DNA of 64,000 bases from NCBI RefSeq assembly GCF_947259545.1, contig NZ_CAMYMK010000011.1, forward strand, positions 310,001-374,000, read 5' to 3'. The translations under genes were made by a program, and so were the position numbers. The notes beneath the pieces are model-generated. The model made no database searches. It saw only the letters and a program-made list of their open reading frames with translations, and was not told the DNA's origin. Origin of the DNA: an uncultured Marinobacter sp. (GTDB lineage: Bacteria; Pseudomonadota; Gammaproteobacteria; Pseudomonadales; Oleiphilaceae). Shown here piece by piece: positions 19,803-29,654 of the stretch; position 1 is the stretch's first letter; each line of letters starts with the position of its first letter.

Positions 19803-19871
19803 TATGGTGCACCCCATCAATGCACACAGGCCCGACAGAGGCCGGAAACATAACATCAGGAGAGAAAACCC

Positions 19872-21080
19872 GTGGACATCACGAGTGCAGTACATACCCT
19901 GACCGAAAGCGCCAACACGCTGTTCATACTCATCGGCGCCATTATGGTGCTGGCCATGCACGCCGGCTTTGCCTTTCTGGAAGTGGGCACCGTGCGCCAC
20001 AAGAACCAGGTCAACGCCCTGGTCAAGATCATGACCGACTTCGGCATCTCTGCCGTCGCCTACTTCTTCATCGGCTACTACATCGCTTACGGCAGCCACT
20101 TCATGGCCGGCGCCTCGGAACTGACCGCCGCCAACGGCTACGATCTGGTCAAATTCTTCTTCCTGATGACCTTCGCCGCCGCGATTCCCGCCATCGTCTC
20201 CGGAGGCATTGCCGAGCGGGCGAAGTTCTACCCCATGCTGATTGCCTCGGGCCTGATCGTGGCCTTTGTCTATCCGTTTTTTGAGGGGCTGATCTGGAAT
20301 GGCAACTATGGCTTCCAGGCCTGGCTGGAGACCCAGTTTGGTGCAGGTTTCCATGACTTCGCCGGCTCTGTTGTGGTGCACGCCGTGGGTGGCTGGATCG
20401 CCCTGGCCGCCGTCCTGCTGCTTGGCGCCCGGAACGGACGCTACCGCAATGGGCGCGTGGTCGCCTTTGCACCATCCAACATCCCGTTCCTGGCCCTCGG
20501 CGCCTGGATTCTGACCGTGGGCTGGTTCGGCTTTAACGTGATGTCCGCACAGACCCTGGACGGCATCAGCGGCCTGGTGGCGGTCAACAGTCTGATGGCC
20601 ATGGTTGGTGGCGTACTGGTCGCCATGCTGGTCGGTAAAAAGGACCCGGGCTTTATCCATAACGGCCCGCTGGCCGGCCTGGTCGCCGTGTGTGCCGGCT
20701 CAGACCTGATGCACCCGGTCGGTGCGCTGGTGACCGGCGGTGTTGCCGGGGCTGTGTTCGTGTACCTGTTCGAATGGGCCCAGGCCAAAATCGAGCGCCT
20801 GGACGATGTGCTGGGTGTGTGGCCGCTGCACGGTGTGTGTGGTGTGTGGGGCGCGATCGCCGCCGGCATCTTCGGCCAGGAAGCCCTGGGTGGACTGGGA
20901 GGCGTCAGCCTCATGTCCCAGATTGTTGGCTCCATCGCCGGCGTTCTGATTGCCTTCGTGGGCGGCCTGATTGTATACGGTGTAATCAACGCCATTGCCG
21001 GGCTTCGCCTGACCCAGGAAGAAGAGTTCAATGGCGCGGACGTGAGCATTCACAAGATCGGCGCCACCTCAATGGACTGA
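19872..21080 (+). CDS. amtB: Ammonium transporter AmtB
   Basis: A 402-residue Amt/MEP/Rh-family channel with about 11 membrane helices and no signal peptide. The family signature 'DFAGSVVVH' gives the first pore histidine and 'LHGVCGVWG' the second. It brings ammonium into the cell when nitrogen is scarce. The GTG start has AGGAGAG 7 bases before it. Upstream lie an NtrC site and a sigma-54 promoter. The PII gene glnK, which usually precedes amtB, is not here: pomB is upstream and a convergent gene downstream. Confidence 0.95.
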   Translation: MDITSAVHTLTESANTLFILIGAIMVLAMHAGFAFLEVGTVRHKNQVNALVKIMTDFGISAVAYFFIGYYIAYGSHFMAGASELTAANGYDLVKFFFLMTFAAAIPAIVSGGIAERAKFYPMLIASGLIVAFVYPFFEGLIWNGNYGFQAWLETQFGAGFHDFAGSVVVHAVGGWIALAAVLLLGARNGRYRNGRVVAFAPSNIPFLALGAWILTVGWFGFNVMSAQTLDGISGLVAVNSLMAMVGGVLVAMLVGKKDPGFIHNGPLAGLVAVCAGSDLMHPVGALVTGGVAGAVFVYLFEWAQAKIERLDDVLGVWPLHGVCGVWGAIAAGIFGQEALGGLGGVSLMSQIVGSIAGVLIAFVGGLIVYGVINAIAGLRLTQEEEFNGADVSIHKIGATSMD

Positions 21081-21090
21081 CGCCTTCCGG

Positions 21091-22182
21091 CTAGTACCCG
21101 GTCAGTTCCATGTAGCCCTCGCCCTGATGGCTGCCAGTGACGCTGACCGGGCTTTCCCAGTAGGGGAACAAGCCGTCGTTCCAGTAGTGGCCCGGCGGCG
21201 CGACCACAGTCAATTCCGCTTGTCGCCCGGGAATGTGAATATGCCACTGTACCGGTACGTTGCCCTCGGCAGTGTCGCGATGCTCTACCACCTCCAGCGT
21301 CATCGTATCGGCCCCTAGTGGGATGACCTCCCGTTCCGGCGTCACCCAGGTGCCTGACAGGAAATCCCCACCAGCCTCGCGCAAGCGGAACATCATCAGC
21401 TTGTCTCCAGACTCCAGATGCAGAGCAAACCAGTCCCAGCCCTGTTGGCCGGCTTTCAGAAACTGGCTACTCCATTCCCGGTCGAACCAACCCTGCCCTG
21501 ACACCCCAAAGGTTTCGCCACCGAGTGTCACCTCACCCTCAATAGCCAGATCCACCAGACTGAAGTACATAGAGCCTTCGCCACTGGCAGATTTGGGGCT
21601 GAAACCATCGTCGCCATGGGCGACCGGCTCACCCTCAATCTTTACTCGCAGGTCGTATGACCAGCCCTCACCACTGACCTGTAGCCGCCAGCGCCCATCG
21701 TCCTCCACCTGCAAATGCCAATCGTCGAGCCAGACCTCAAAGGGCTCGGCCGTCGCGCCCGCCTGCCCGATACCACCCCGGGCCAGTTTTTCGGAAAACC
21801 AGTGCTGCCCCTGGAACGATACCGCTGCGTGGGCCATCCAGGCCGCGTCCAGAGGCCAACTGCTAGGATCAGGCTCGGGGCTACCGGGATCGCGCGCTTC
21901 CAGGGCCTGGCGGAACTGGGTCCACTGCAGACCAAGCGGTTCCCCCTGCTCGGTGGTGAGAGTGGCAGTCAGGTACCACCATTCGATGCGGTGTCGCGGG
22001 TGAGGTCCGAAATCCTCGGGGAACCGCAACCGATCCCCCGGGGCCGGCTGCGCGAAGGCCTCTCCCGCCACTTGCTCACCCAGGCCGGCAAACCCGCCCG
22101 ACTCCGGGGTCTCCTGGCAGGCCGGCAGGCTAAGAACAAAGGCCATCAAGCCCCATCGAAGCGGTTGAAAACACCACGTCAT
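21091..22182 (-). CDS. Lipocalin-like AttH/CrtC-family lipoprotein
   Basis: A 363-residue exported protein; 'LSLPACQ' near residues 18-24 is a possible lipobox. The conserved start 'HRIEWWYLTATLTTEQGEPL' and 'GQGWFDREWSSQFL' are typical of the AttH/carotenoid 1,2-hydratase-like lipocalin fold. It overlaps the FtsX-type permease by 4 bp. In attEFGH-like operons an ABC exporter is paired with such a protein, whose substrate is unknown. A role in handling a hydrophobic or envelope molecule is inferred. Confidence 0.82.
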   Translation of the reverse strand: MTWCFQPLRWGLMAFVLSLPACQETPESGGFAGLGEQVAGEAFAQPAPGDRLRFPEDFGPHPRHRIEWWYLTATLTTEQGEPLGLQWTQFRQALEARDPGSPEPDPSSWPLDAAWMAHAAVSFQGQHWFSEKLARGGIGQAGATAEPFEVWLDDWHLQVEDDGRWRLQVSGEGWSYDLRVKIEGEPVAHGDDGFSPKSASGEGSMYFSLVDLAIEGEVTLGGETFGVSGQGWFDREWSSQFLKAGQQGWDWFALHLESGDKLMMFRLREAGGDFLSGTWVTPEREVIPLGADTMTLEVVEHRDTAEGNVPVQWHIHIPGRQAELTVVAPPGHYWNDGLFPYWESPVSVTGSHQGEGYMELTGY

Positions 22183-24452
22183 CGCTCACCTCCACCGGCG
22201 ACATTGGCCATGGCTGGAGCCGGCACCCCAGCCCCGAGCTGTCGGCGCATCAACACAGAAATCGCAAGGCCAATTACCAGGCACAGCACCAACATTTCCA
22301 GCCAGAATCCGGGATACACAGCCATGGGCAGGGACCAGCCAAACGCCAGTGGATTGATGCGACTGACCAGTGCCCACGTCAGCCATACTCCCAGGGGCAA
22401 CGCCGCCACAGCAACCGCACCGGTCAGGAACATGGCCAGCCACCGCAGCTGGCCCGCCACTTCCCGAGGTGACAGCCCCCAGACAAACAGCAACCGGTAG
22501 TACCAGGCCCGGGTGGTGAAGAACACCCACCCCATGATCAGTAGCGACGTTCCCGCCAGCACCAACGTCAGCACCGTAATGGCGCGGGTGATCAGGAAGG
22601 TCTGGTCAAACACCCCCGAGGCCAGGGACCGGATACTGCCGTTATCCCGAACCGTCAGTTGATCGGTATTCCAGACAGCCGCCAGGCCCTGCTCGATCTC
22701 CGCCATGGCCAATGTACCCGGGTTCAGGGACAGGCTTTGAAAGCGGGTGTTGAAGGTCTCCGGCAGAATCTGTCCGGCAACAAGGATCTCCCCGTCAGGG
22801 CGACCATAATCCGCATACACGCCGACCACAGGCAGCGCCAGGGATTGCTCTCCGAGGGTAAAACCGATTGTTTCACCAGGCTGATACCCCTGACGCCGCG
22901 CCAGTTGTTCATTCACCATCACACCCTGGCCGGTAGCCAGCTTTTCCCAGGCATCCGGTATGGCATCAAGCAATGTCCAACCCGTGACCAACGGCCCGAT
23001 CGGAGAGATTGAAAACAAGTCGACTTCTACAGAAGTCGCAGCATCGTCGCCTGCCATTTCCGGCACCACGTGTGTTTTACCGCGCTGAACGAGATGCCAG
23101 TCACCCACCCCTGACAGACCTGCAAGGTAACGGACCCCATCCACCGCTGCGGATTGCTCAGGCACTTCCACATAGAATTCGGCCTCCAGACGCTGGCCCA
23201 GCCAACGCTCGAAGGTGTCCTCGAACGTCGTCACCAAAGCCTGGATTGCCAGCACCATGGCCACGGCAAACTGCAGCGCCACCACTGGCAGGGCCAGGCG
23301 ACGGAACAGTACCGCCAACTCCCGCCGTTGCCATAGTGTGATTGCGCCCGCGCCCTCCGCGCCCCATTGCGCGACGTAAGAGAGCACTCGTGGCGTCAGC
23401 AACCCCACAGCCACAAACACCAGGGCAATACCCACAAACAGCCAACCAAGAGTGAAGGGCCAGGCAACCATCGCCAGGCCCAGCCCAAGAACCGGCACAC
23501 CGAACCACACGACCGACGGTCTTCCCGATAGCCAGGGCAACCTCCGCAACAGGCGCTTATCGGCAAAACACGCCAACAACACCACGGTCACCATGACCAG
23601 TGCGGGCAGGACAAAGCCACCGCCATCCACGGCGTACAGGGGGGCATCGAACAGGCTTTCCAGAACCTGGCCAAACCCGCCACCGAGTATTTCCGCCAGC
23701 AACCGCCCCAGCCAGATTCCGGGGATCACCCAGACTGACGTCAGCGCAACCATCTCAATCAGCAACAGGACCTGAACCCGGGTAGCGGGCACGCCAAAGC
23801 GCCTCAGCAACGTAAAACTCTCGCGGCGCTGCACCAACCCCAACTGATATACGCTCCGTACCAGAAGCGCCGTTATCAGCAACACCAGCACCCCGAGGGC
23901 ATCCAGATTCAACAGGAAGCTCTCTCCCAGCTCACCGGTAGCCGGCCCCATCGAGAAGTCCTTCAGGCGATAGTCAGCAGGAACCGCATCGGCTTCGACA
24001 TCGACCGGCACCAGAAGAGACAGATCCCCGTTACTGCCCTGACGAACCATCGCCTTCGCCTCAGCGATATCGAGGAAAGGCTCCCCGTTCAGCGCATCTA
24101 CTCTGGCCTGACCGGGCGCATCGCTCCCGAAACAGGCGCTTGCGAAGGGATCCACACCAATCACACGCCCTTCCGGCGGCGGCCGCTGAACCTCCAGCCA
24201 AGGCATGACACACAATCCCTGACGCCGCAGATAGGCGAAATCCTGTACGGACACCGCCTGCCCATCCTCCCGCACCAGCTGTTGCTGGCCGGCTATTGCC
24301 TGTTCACTCTGGGCAAGGCTGGCCCTTGCGTGGTCGGTAAGATGGCTGACGCCGGTCCACAACATGGTCGCCAATACGATCATCAACGCCAGCGCCAGCA
24401 GTTGCAGCGGATGGCGGCGATAATGGCTGAGCAGAGCAGAGCAGACGGTCAT
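22179..24452 (-). CDS. FtsX/MacB-type ABC transporter permease
   Basis: About 757 residues: one N-terminal helix, a large periplasmic domain, three FtsX-domain helices near 200-310, further helices, a second periplasmic domain, and a last FtsX set near the C-terminus. This is the doubled layout of LolCE- or AttFG-like exporters. The ATG at 24452 is chosen: it follows the ATPase stop by 8 bp and has TGAGG upstream, while a GTG at 24503 lies inside the ATPase gene. It overlaps the AttH-like gene by 4 bp. Confidence 0.88.
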   Translation of the reverse strand: MTVCSALLSHYRRHPLQLLALALMIVLATMLWTGVSHLTDHARASLAQSEQAIAGQQQLVREDGQAVSVQDFAYLRRQGLCVMPWLEVQRPPPEGRVIGVDPFASACFGSDAPGQARVDALNGEPFLDIAEAKAMVRQGSNGDLSLLVPVDVEADAVPADYRLKDFSMGPATGELGESFLLNLDALGVLVLLITALLVRSVYQLGLVQRRESFTLLRRFGVPATRVQVLLLIEMVALTSVWVIPGIWLGRLLAEILGGGFGQVLESLFDAPLYAVDGGGFVLPALVMVTVVLLACFADKRLLRRLPWLSGRPSVVWFGVPVLGLGLAMVAWPFTLGWLFVGIALVFVAVGLLTPRVLSYVAQWGAEGAGAITLWQRRELAVLFRRLALPVVALQFAVAMVLAIQALVTTFEDTFERWLGQRLEAEFYVEVPEQSAAVDGVRYLAGLSGVGDWHLVQRGKTHVVPEMAGDDAATSVEVDLFSISPIGPLVTGWTLLDAIPDAWEKLATGQGVMVNEQLARRQGYQPGETIGFTLGEQSLALPVVGVYADYGRPDGEILVAGQILPETFNTRFQSLSLNPGTLAMAEIEQGLAAVWNTDQLTVRDNGSIRSLASGVFDQTFLITRAITVLTLVLAGTSLLIMGWVFFTTRAWYYRLLFVWGLSPREVAGQLRWLAMFLTGAVAVAALPLGVWLTWALVSRINPLAFGWSLPMAVYPGFWLEMLVLCLVIGLAISVLMRRQLGAGVPAPAMANVAGGGER

Positions 24453-24460
24453 TGGCTGCC

Positions 24461-25135
24461 TCAGGTTTCGGGCAGATGCCCGAGGTCCAGATGGTGGCTG
24501 CACCGGGTAGCGAGTTCGGCGTCGTGAGTGGCGAGGATCAGTCCGCAGCCGTGGCGAGCCTGAAGATCAAAGAGTTGCCCGGTGACGTCTTCAGCAGTAT
24601 GGCGATCCAGACTGCCGGTGGGCTCATCCGCGAGAATCAGCGCCGGTTTCATGGCAAATACCATGGCCAGGGCAGCGCGCTGGCGCTGGCCGCCGGACAC
24701 CTGGTCGGGATAGCGGCCGGCAAGTTCGCCGATCCCCAGCCGTTCAAGCCAGTCCCTGCAGTCATCTTCATTCTGCCCCGCGAGCCGGGCGCGCAAGCGG
24801 ACATTGTCCAGCAACGACAGCGCGGGCATCAGGTTCGCTTCCTGGAACACCACACCGATCTGCTGCCGGCGCAGATTCGCCCAGCGGGCTTCAGTCTGAC
24901 GATCAGTGCCACCCTCAAAAACCTCATCCAGCACCTGCACGCTGCCGGTGTCCGGCTTCTCCAGCCCACACAGGATATTGAGCAAGGTGCTTTTACCGGA
25001 ACCGGAACGACCAACCAGCGCCAGTGACTCGCCCCGATCCAGTTGCAGGGAGAGATTACGGAACACCGACACCGGCTGATTGCCGCTGCGGAACTGCTTG
25101 TTCAGGTCTCGGGCCGTAAGCAAGGATGCCACCAT
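24461..25135 (-). CDS. ABC transporter ATP-binding protein (LolD/MacB type)
   Basis: A 224-residue ATPase with Walker A GRSGSGKS at 42-49, Q-loop 'VVFQEANLMP', signature VSGGQ at 146-150, Walker B 'ALILADEP' near 165-172 and the H-loop 'ATHD'. It is of the LolD/MacB family, which works with FtsX-type permeases to extract or move lipophilic substrates. It lies 16 bp after the RND pump gene and 8 bp before its permease, so all five genes appear to form one transcript. Confidence 0.92.
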   Translation of the reverse strand: MVASLLTARDLNKQFRSGNQPVSVFRNLSLQLDRGESLALVGRSGSGKSTLLNILCGLEKPDTGSVQVLDEVFEGGTDRQTEARWANLRRQQIGVVFQEANLMPALSLLDNVRLRARLAGQNEDDCRDWLERLGIGELAGRYPDQVSGGQRQRAALAMVFAMKPALILADEPTGSLDRHTAEDVTGQLFDLQARHGCGLILATHDAELATRCSHHLDLGHLPET

Positions 25136-25151
25136 GGTTTTCCCGTCAGGA

Positions 25152-28100
25152 TTAGTCAGGAGCGCTCAGGGGCTCGGCAGTGGAACCGTGGCGCCGCGCC
25201 CGCCATTCCCGGAACTGTTCAAGCCAGGACAGGAGCGCCGGAATGACCACCAATACCAGCAAGGTCGACAGCCCCAGCCCGAAGGCAATGGATGTGGCCA
25301 TGGGAATCAGGAACTGTGCCTGCAGGGACGTCTCGAACATCAGCGGCAACAGCCCGCCGATGGTGGTGAGTGACGTCAGTATCACCGCCCGCATCCGCTG
25401 AACGGCGGCCTCATTGAGCGCGTCGGTAATGCCCAACCCTTTCTGCCGCTGCTGGTTATAGAAAGCTACGAGAATAATGGCGTTATTGACCACAATGCCG
25501 GACAAGCCGAACAGACCAAACAGGGACAGTATGGTCAGCTGCAGCCCCATCAGCCAGTGCCCCAGCAATGCGCCCACCAGGGCGAACGGGATAATGGCCA
25601 TCACAATCAGCGGCAGGCTCCAGGACGCAAACACCCATACCAGCACCACGTACATCAGCCCCAGGCCAATCACGAGCCCCGTTCTCATATCGGCCATGGT
25701 TTCCCGCTGATCCGCGGACCGGCCTTCAAAGCTGTAGCGCACATTGTAGCGACCGACGATGTCCGGCAGCGCCTCCGCCTGCAGGCTCTCCAGAATCTGA
25801 TCCGTGGTGCTGACCCGGGTGTTCAGCCCTGATGTGACCTCAATCGACAGCTTCCCGTCCGCGTGACGCAGGGCCTGGAAACCCTGGCGGTGGTCGAGAT
25901 TCATCACCTGGGCAAGTGGTACAAAGCGTCCGTCCGGAACCCGCACAGTCATCCTGGACAGCGTGGACAGGCGTTCGCGCTGATCCCGGGGCAACTGCAC
26001 GCGCACTTCCACCTCATCCCGGCCATCCTGGTATATCTGCGCGATCCGGCCATCGAAAGCAGCCCTGAGTTGCCGGCCAAGATCCGCAGTGGTCAGTCCC
26101 AGGGCTTCACCATAGGCGCTGACCTGGTAGATCAGCTGTTCACGTCCCCATGGCATATCGTCCTCAACGTCCAGCACCCCTGGCAGCGTTGAAAGCGCCT
26201 GGCCCAGCTCGTCGGCGGCCCGTTTCAGGTTTTCGGCATTGTCGCCGGTCAGGCGGACATTCACGTCCCGGCCCGGCGGCCCCGCCTGACGTTCTGAAAT
26301 GGTCAGGTTGTCGAGTCCGGCGGGTGTCTCCAGCCGGCGCCGCCACTCGGTGATGAACTCGGGGTTGCGCACCGAGCGGCGATCCGATGGCACCAGCTCC
26401 ACCATCATGGAGCCCAGCTCGTCGCCACTGCGGGAGCTGCCTTCTGCACCCTGAGTCGCGCCCTCCGTGGTGACGGCGTGAAGAATGAGATCCCCACCCA
26501 GGGCCTCTTCGGTCTCATTGAGTGACCTCTGCATCTGGTCTAGAAATTCCTCCACCGTTCCCCGGTCGGTACCGGCAACGAAGCTGGCATTGGCAAAGAA
26601 AACCGAGGGCTCTGGTGTCGGAAAGAAGTTAAACCCCAGCCGGCCACCGGCCAGCAGCCCGACGGTCACGATGGCCAGGGCAACCGCGCCGGCAACGGTG
26701 GCGCCCCGGTGCTCCAGGCTGTAACGGGAGAATCGACGAAACCGGCCATCCCGGAACTCTTCAAAGCGCCGTTCAAAGCCACGTCGGAAGCGCTCAATCG
26801 GGCCAGGCGATTTCGGCCCGGAGGATTCCTTTTCCACTTTTTTCGTCCGGCGGGGAACGAAGGCGTGTCGCAAATGGGCGGGCAGGACGATAAAACATTC
26901 CATCAGCGAGGCCACCAGCACACAGATCATCACCAGCGGAATATCACCGAGGATATTGCCGATCACACCGCCGACCACCAGCAGGGGCATGAAAGCCGCG
27001 ACGGTGGTCAGGGACGACGCCAGTACCGGCCAGACCATCCGTTTCGCTGCGCCCTCGGAGGCGTAAATGGATTCTTCTCCCATACGGGCGTGAGCATCGG
27101 CGTCCTCCCCCACCACGATGGCGTCATCAACGATCACCCCCAACGCCATGATCAGGGCAAACAGGGAGATCATGTTAATCGAGCCACCGATCAGCCAGAG
27201 GACCGCCATGGCCGCGAGGAACGCGGTCGGGATGCCGACGGCAACCCATAGAGCCACGCGGCCCGGCAGGAACAGGTATAGCAGACAGACCACCAGCACC
27301 AGACCACCCAGGCCGTTGGTCACCAGCAGGGAAATACGATCGTTCAGCAGTTGCCAGGTTTCGTCGTAAACCTCCAGTTCGACCGTTGGCGGCAACAACG
27401 GCCGGGTATCGGCCAGCCAGGTCTCCAGAACCTTGGCCGCCGCCAGCGAATTGCCGTTTTCCGCCCGCTGCAGCTGAAGCTCCACCGCCGGCTTGCCGTC
27501 CTGTTCCAGGGTTAACTGGTTCTCCCGGGCTTCCTGCCGGATGATGGCAATATCGCCCAGATTCAGCTGAATACGCTCTCCGCTGAGCACGGGGAGGTTC
27601 TCGAACGCCTGGGGACTTCGTCGCTGCTCCACCGCCCGCAACTCGCGGGTGGCGTCCTGTTGCGCCATCATGCCTGCTGGCAAATCCCTTGATAGGGCCG
27701 CAACGCGCTCGGCAATCTGATCCAGTGACAGCCCCAGCGCCTCCAACCGCTCAACGGGCACATCAATACTGATCTGTTGCTCTGGCAGCCCACGAATGGC
27801 CACCCGGTCGATGCCCCTTTGCAGGAGTTCATCCTCAAAACGATAGGCCAGCTGCCGCAATTCACTGCGATCCACGTCACCAAAGACCAGCAACCGCGCC
27901 ACCGGTTCATAACGTTCAACCCGGGTAACCTGGGGCTCCTCCGCCTCAGCGGGCAGGTTGGTGAATTCGTCCACCTGCTGGCGGACGTCGTCCAGGGCCT
28001 GAATGGGAGGGGTGCCTTCCTCGAATTCCAGGGTAATGGACGACACTCCCTGCGCGGACGTGGACGTCATCTTTTTCAGACCATCAACACTGCGAAGACG

Positions 28101-28319
28101 CTGCTCCAGAGGGTTGGTAATACCCTGTTCCACATCTTCGGCGGAAGCGCCACTCCAGACCACGCGAACGCTGACGATATCCAGGGCAAAGGTGGGGAAA
28201 AACTGGATATTCATGCGGGTCAGCGCCAGCGCCCCACCCAGTAACATCACCAGCATCACCAGATTGGCAGCAACCCGGTGATGAACAAAAAAGCCGATCA
28301 CGCCCTTTCTGCGCCTCAT
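25152..28319 (-). CDS. RND efflux transporter permease
   Basis: A 1055-residue AcrB-superfamily pump of normal length, with 12 membrane helices and two large periplasmic loops. 'LIMALGVIVDDAIVVGEDAD' in helix 4 carries the proton-relay aspartates. It belongs to the divergent hydrophobe/amphiphile-type branch; the substrate cannot be told. It overlaps its adaptor gene by 4 bp (ATGA). No outer-membrane channel gene is near, so a TolC-type protein from elsewhere is needed. Unusually, an ABC exporter operon follows it directly. Confidence 0.93.
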   Translation of the reverse strand: MRRRKGVIGFFVHHRVAANLVMLVMLLGGALALTRMNIQFFPTFALDIVSVRVVWSGASAEDVEQGITNPLEQRLRSVDGLKKMTSTSAQGVSSITLEFEEGTPPIQALDDVRQQVDEFTNLPAEAEEPQVTRVERYEPVARLLVFGDVDRSELRQLAYRFEDELLQRGIDRVAIRGLPEQQISIDVPVERLEALGLSLDQIAERVAALSRDLPAGMMAQQDATRELRAVEQRRSPQAFENLPVLSGERIQLNLGDIAIIRQEARENQLTLEQDGKPAVELQLQRAENGNSLAAAKVLETWLADTRPLLPPTVELEVYDETWQLLNDRISLLVTNGLGGLVLVVCLLYLFLPGRVALWVAVGIPTAFLAAMAVLWLIGGSINMISLFALIMALGVIVDDAIVVGEDADAHARMGEESIYASEGAAKRMVWPVLASSLTTVAAFMPLLVVGGVIGNILGDIPLVMICVLVASLMECFIVLPAHLRHAFVPRRTKKVEKESSGPKSPGPIERFRRGFERRFEEFRDGRFRRFSRYSLEHRGATVAGAVALAIVTVGLLAGGRLGFNFFPTPEPSVFFANASFVAGTDRGTVEEFLDQMQRSLNETEEALGGDLILHAVTTEGATQGAEGSSRSGDELGSMMVELVPSDRRSVRNPEFITEWRRRLETPAGLDNLTISERQAGPPGRDVNVRLTGDNAENLKRAADELGQALSTLPGVLDVEDDMPWGREQLIYQVSAYGEALGLTTADLGRQLRAAFDGRIAQIYQDGRDEVEVRVQLPRDQRERLSTLSRMTVRVPDGRFVPLAQVMNLDHRQGFQALRHADGKLSIEVTSGLNTRVSTTDQILESLQAEALPDIVGRYNVRYSFEGRSADQRETMADMRTGLVIGLGLMYVVLVWVFASWSLPLIVMAIIPFALVGALLGHWLMGLQLTILSLFGLFGLSGIVVNNAIILVAFYNQQRQKGLGITDALNEAAVQRMRAVILTSLTTIGGLLPLMFETSLQAQFLIPMATSIAFGLGLSTLLVLVVIPALLSWLEQFREWRARRHGSTAEPLSAPD

Positions 28320-29554
28320 TGCTCCGCTGCTCCAGCCTCAGCCACATCCACCTTGAGGCCGGTAACCGCGTTAGGCAGATGTGTGGTGATCAGGTAGGCA
28401 CCGGAAACAAGGGGCTCTCCGGACACCAGCAGCAGGCGCTCGCCATTGCGGCCCCGGGCTTCACCGATCCGTTCGACCTTCGCCCGTTGCATCCGATTGT
28501 CAGGGGTCATCAGGTAAACGCTGTCAGCGCCGTAAAGCGCACTGAATGGCATCGCAACGGTATTATCCCGTGCCGCTCGCTCCAGGGTGACCTGCAGCAG
28601 CCCGCCTGGCCGGAGCCCCTGCGGTTCTCCCTCAAGCGCCAGTATGACTTCGGTGCCGGCCGGATCGCTGGTGCCGGCGAACCGGGTCAGCCGGAACCGG
28701 TGTTTTCCATCGGCGCTGACAGCCTTCAACGTCTCGCCTCGTTCCAGCGCATCCAGCAGCTCGGCACGAAAGACCTCCGGCACCCGTGCCCGAAGTTCAA
28801 GGCCGTCCACAGGATACAGCGACAGCAAGGGCTCATTCCGGCTGACCTGATCACCACGGGCCACCTGAATGCCGGTCACAATACCTTCGAACGGAGCAAC
28901 CATCCGGGCACGCTCGGCATCCCGACGGGTGCCGTCGAGATTGGCAGTGGCCTGAGCCAGCTTCGCCTCCAGGCTCTGCAGGCGAGCCGGATGTTCATCA
29001 ATGGCCCGTTGCCGGGTGCTCACAGTCAGCTCTGCCCGGGCGGCGGCATCAGTGGCGGCTTCCAGTGCCTCACGGGAAGCCAGGTTACGGTTTACCAACG
29101 ATCGTGTACGCTCCAGCTGCCGCCGGGCGTTATCAAGAATAGCCTGCTCATTGGCCAGCGCCGCCCGATCATTCCGGTGGCGTACCTGTTCCGAACGGAT
29201 CTGCGCTTCCAGGTCCGCCACCTGCGCCTCGGCCCCGGCAAGCGCCGGCTGGATATCAGCGTCATCGAGGGCCACCAGAAGATCGCCCTCGTTCACCCGC
29301 TGCCCTTCGGTCACAGGCCGTGCTCCGATTCGGCCGGCCAGCGTCGCCTGGACCGTCAACTGCTCAGGTGCCACCACCTCGCCATACAGGGGCAACACCG
29401 GCGTGTGGGTGCCGGGTTCAATCAGCTGCACCTGAACACGCCAGCTACGCTCCGTGGCGCTCACCTCCGCGGGCTCCGGACGGGTCATCTTGAGAAACAG
29501 GAAGCCGGCGATACCGACGGCAATAATCAATACAGGAATGAGTCGTTTGGACAT
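28316..29554 (-). CDS. RND efflux periplasmic adaptor (membrane fusion protein)
   Basis: A 412-residue HlyD/AcrA-type adaptor: an N-terminal membrane anchor (about 5-22), a lipoyl half 'VQATLAGRIGARPVTEGQRV', a coiled-coil hairpin at about 110-215, the second lipoyl half 'MVAPFEGIVTGIQVARGDQV' and C-terminal barrel domains. It joins the pump to the outer-membrane channel. It is the first gene of the five-gene minus-strand operon. Confidence 0.92.
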   Translation of the reverse strand: MSKRLIPVLIIAVGIAGFLFLKMTRPEPAEVSATERSWRVQVQLIEPGTHTPVLPLYGEVVAPEQLTVQATLAGRIGARPVTEGQRVNEGDLLVALDDADIQPALAGAEAQVADLEAQIRSEQVRHRNDRAALANEQAILDNARRQLERTRSLVNRNLASREALEAATDAAARAELTVSTRQRAIDEHPARLQSLEAKLAQATANLDGTRRDAERARMVAPFEGIVTGIQVARGDQVSRNEPLLSLYPVDGLELRARVPEVFRAELLDALERGETLKAVSADGKHRFRLTRFAGTSDPAGTEVILALEGEPQGLRPGGLLQVTLERAARDNTVAMPFSALYGADSVYLMTPDNRMQRAKVERIGEARGRNGERLLLVSGEPLVSGAYLITTHLPNAVTGLKVDVAEAGAAEQ

Positions 29555-29586
29555 TACTTGCTGGCCAGCTAATGTGAATAAAGCCT

Positions 29587-29615
29587 TTGGGCTGATGGAA
29601 TCAAACTACTATACA
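29587..29615 (+). promoter_or_regulatory. Sigma-70-type promoter of the ion channel gene
   Basis: TTGGGC (29587-29592) and TATACA (29610-29615) are 17 bp apart. Transcription would start near 29622, which excludes the in-frame ATG at 29595 as translation start and supports the TTG at 29655. Confidence 0.5.
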
Positions 29616-29654
29616 ATCAGGACCAACCCCACGATTCCGCGGAGAACGGCACCC

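Noticed and set aside
19653..20660. 335-codon minus-strand ORF over amtB
   Set aside because: Histidine- and glutamine-rich translation typical of an antisense shadow; the plus strand encodes a clear ammonium transporter.
28319..29572. 417-codon plus-strand ORF over the RND adaptor gene
   Set aside because: Covers a well-supported adaptor on the other strand; its translation resembles no family.
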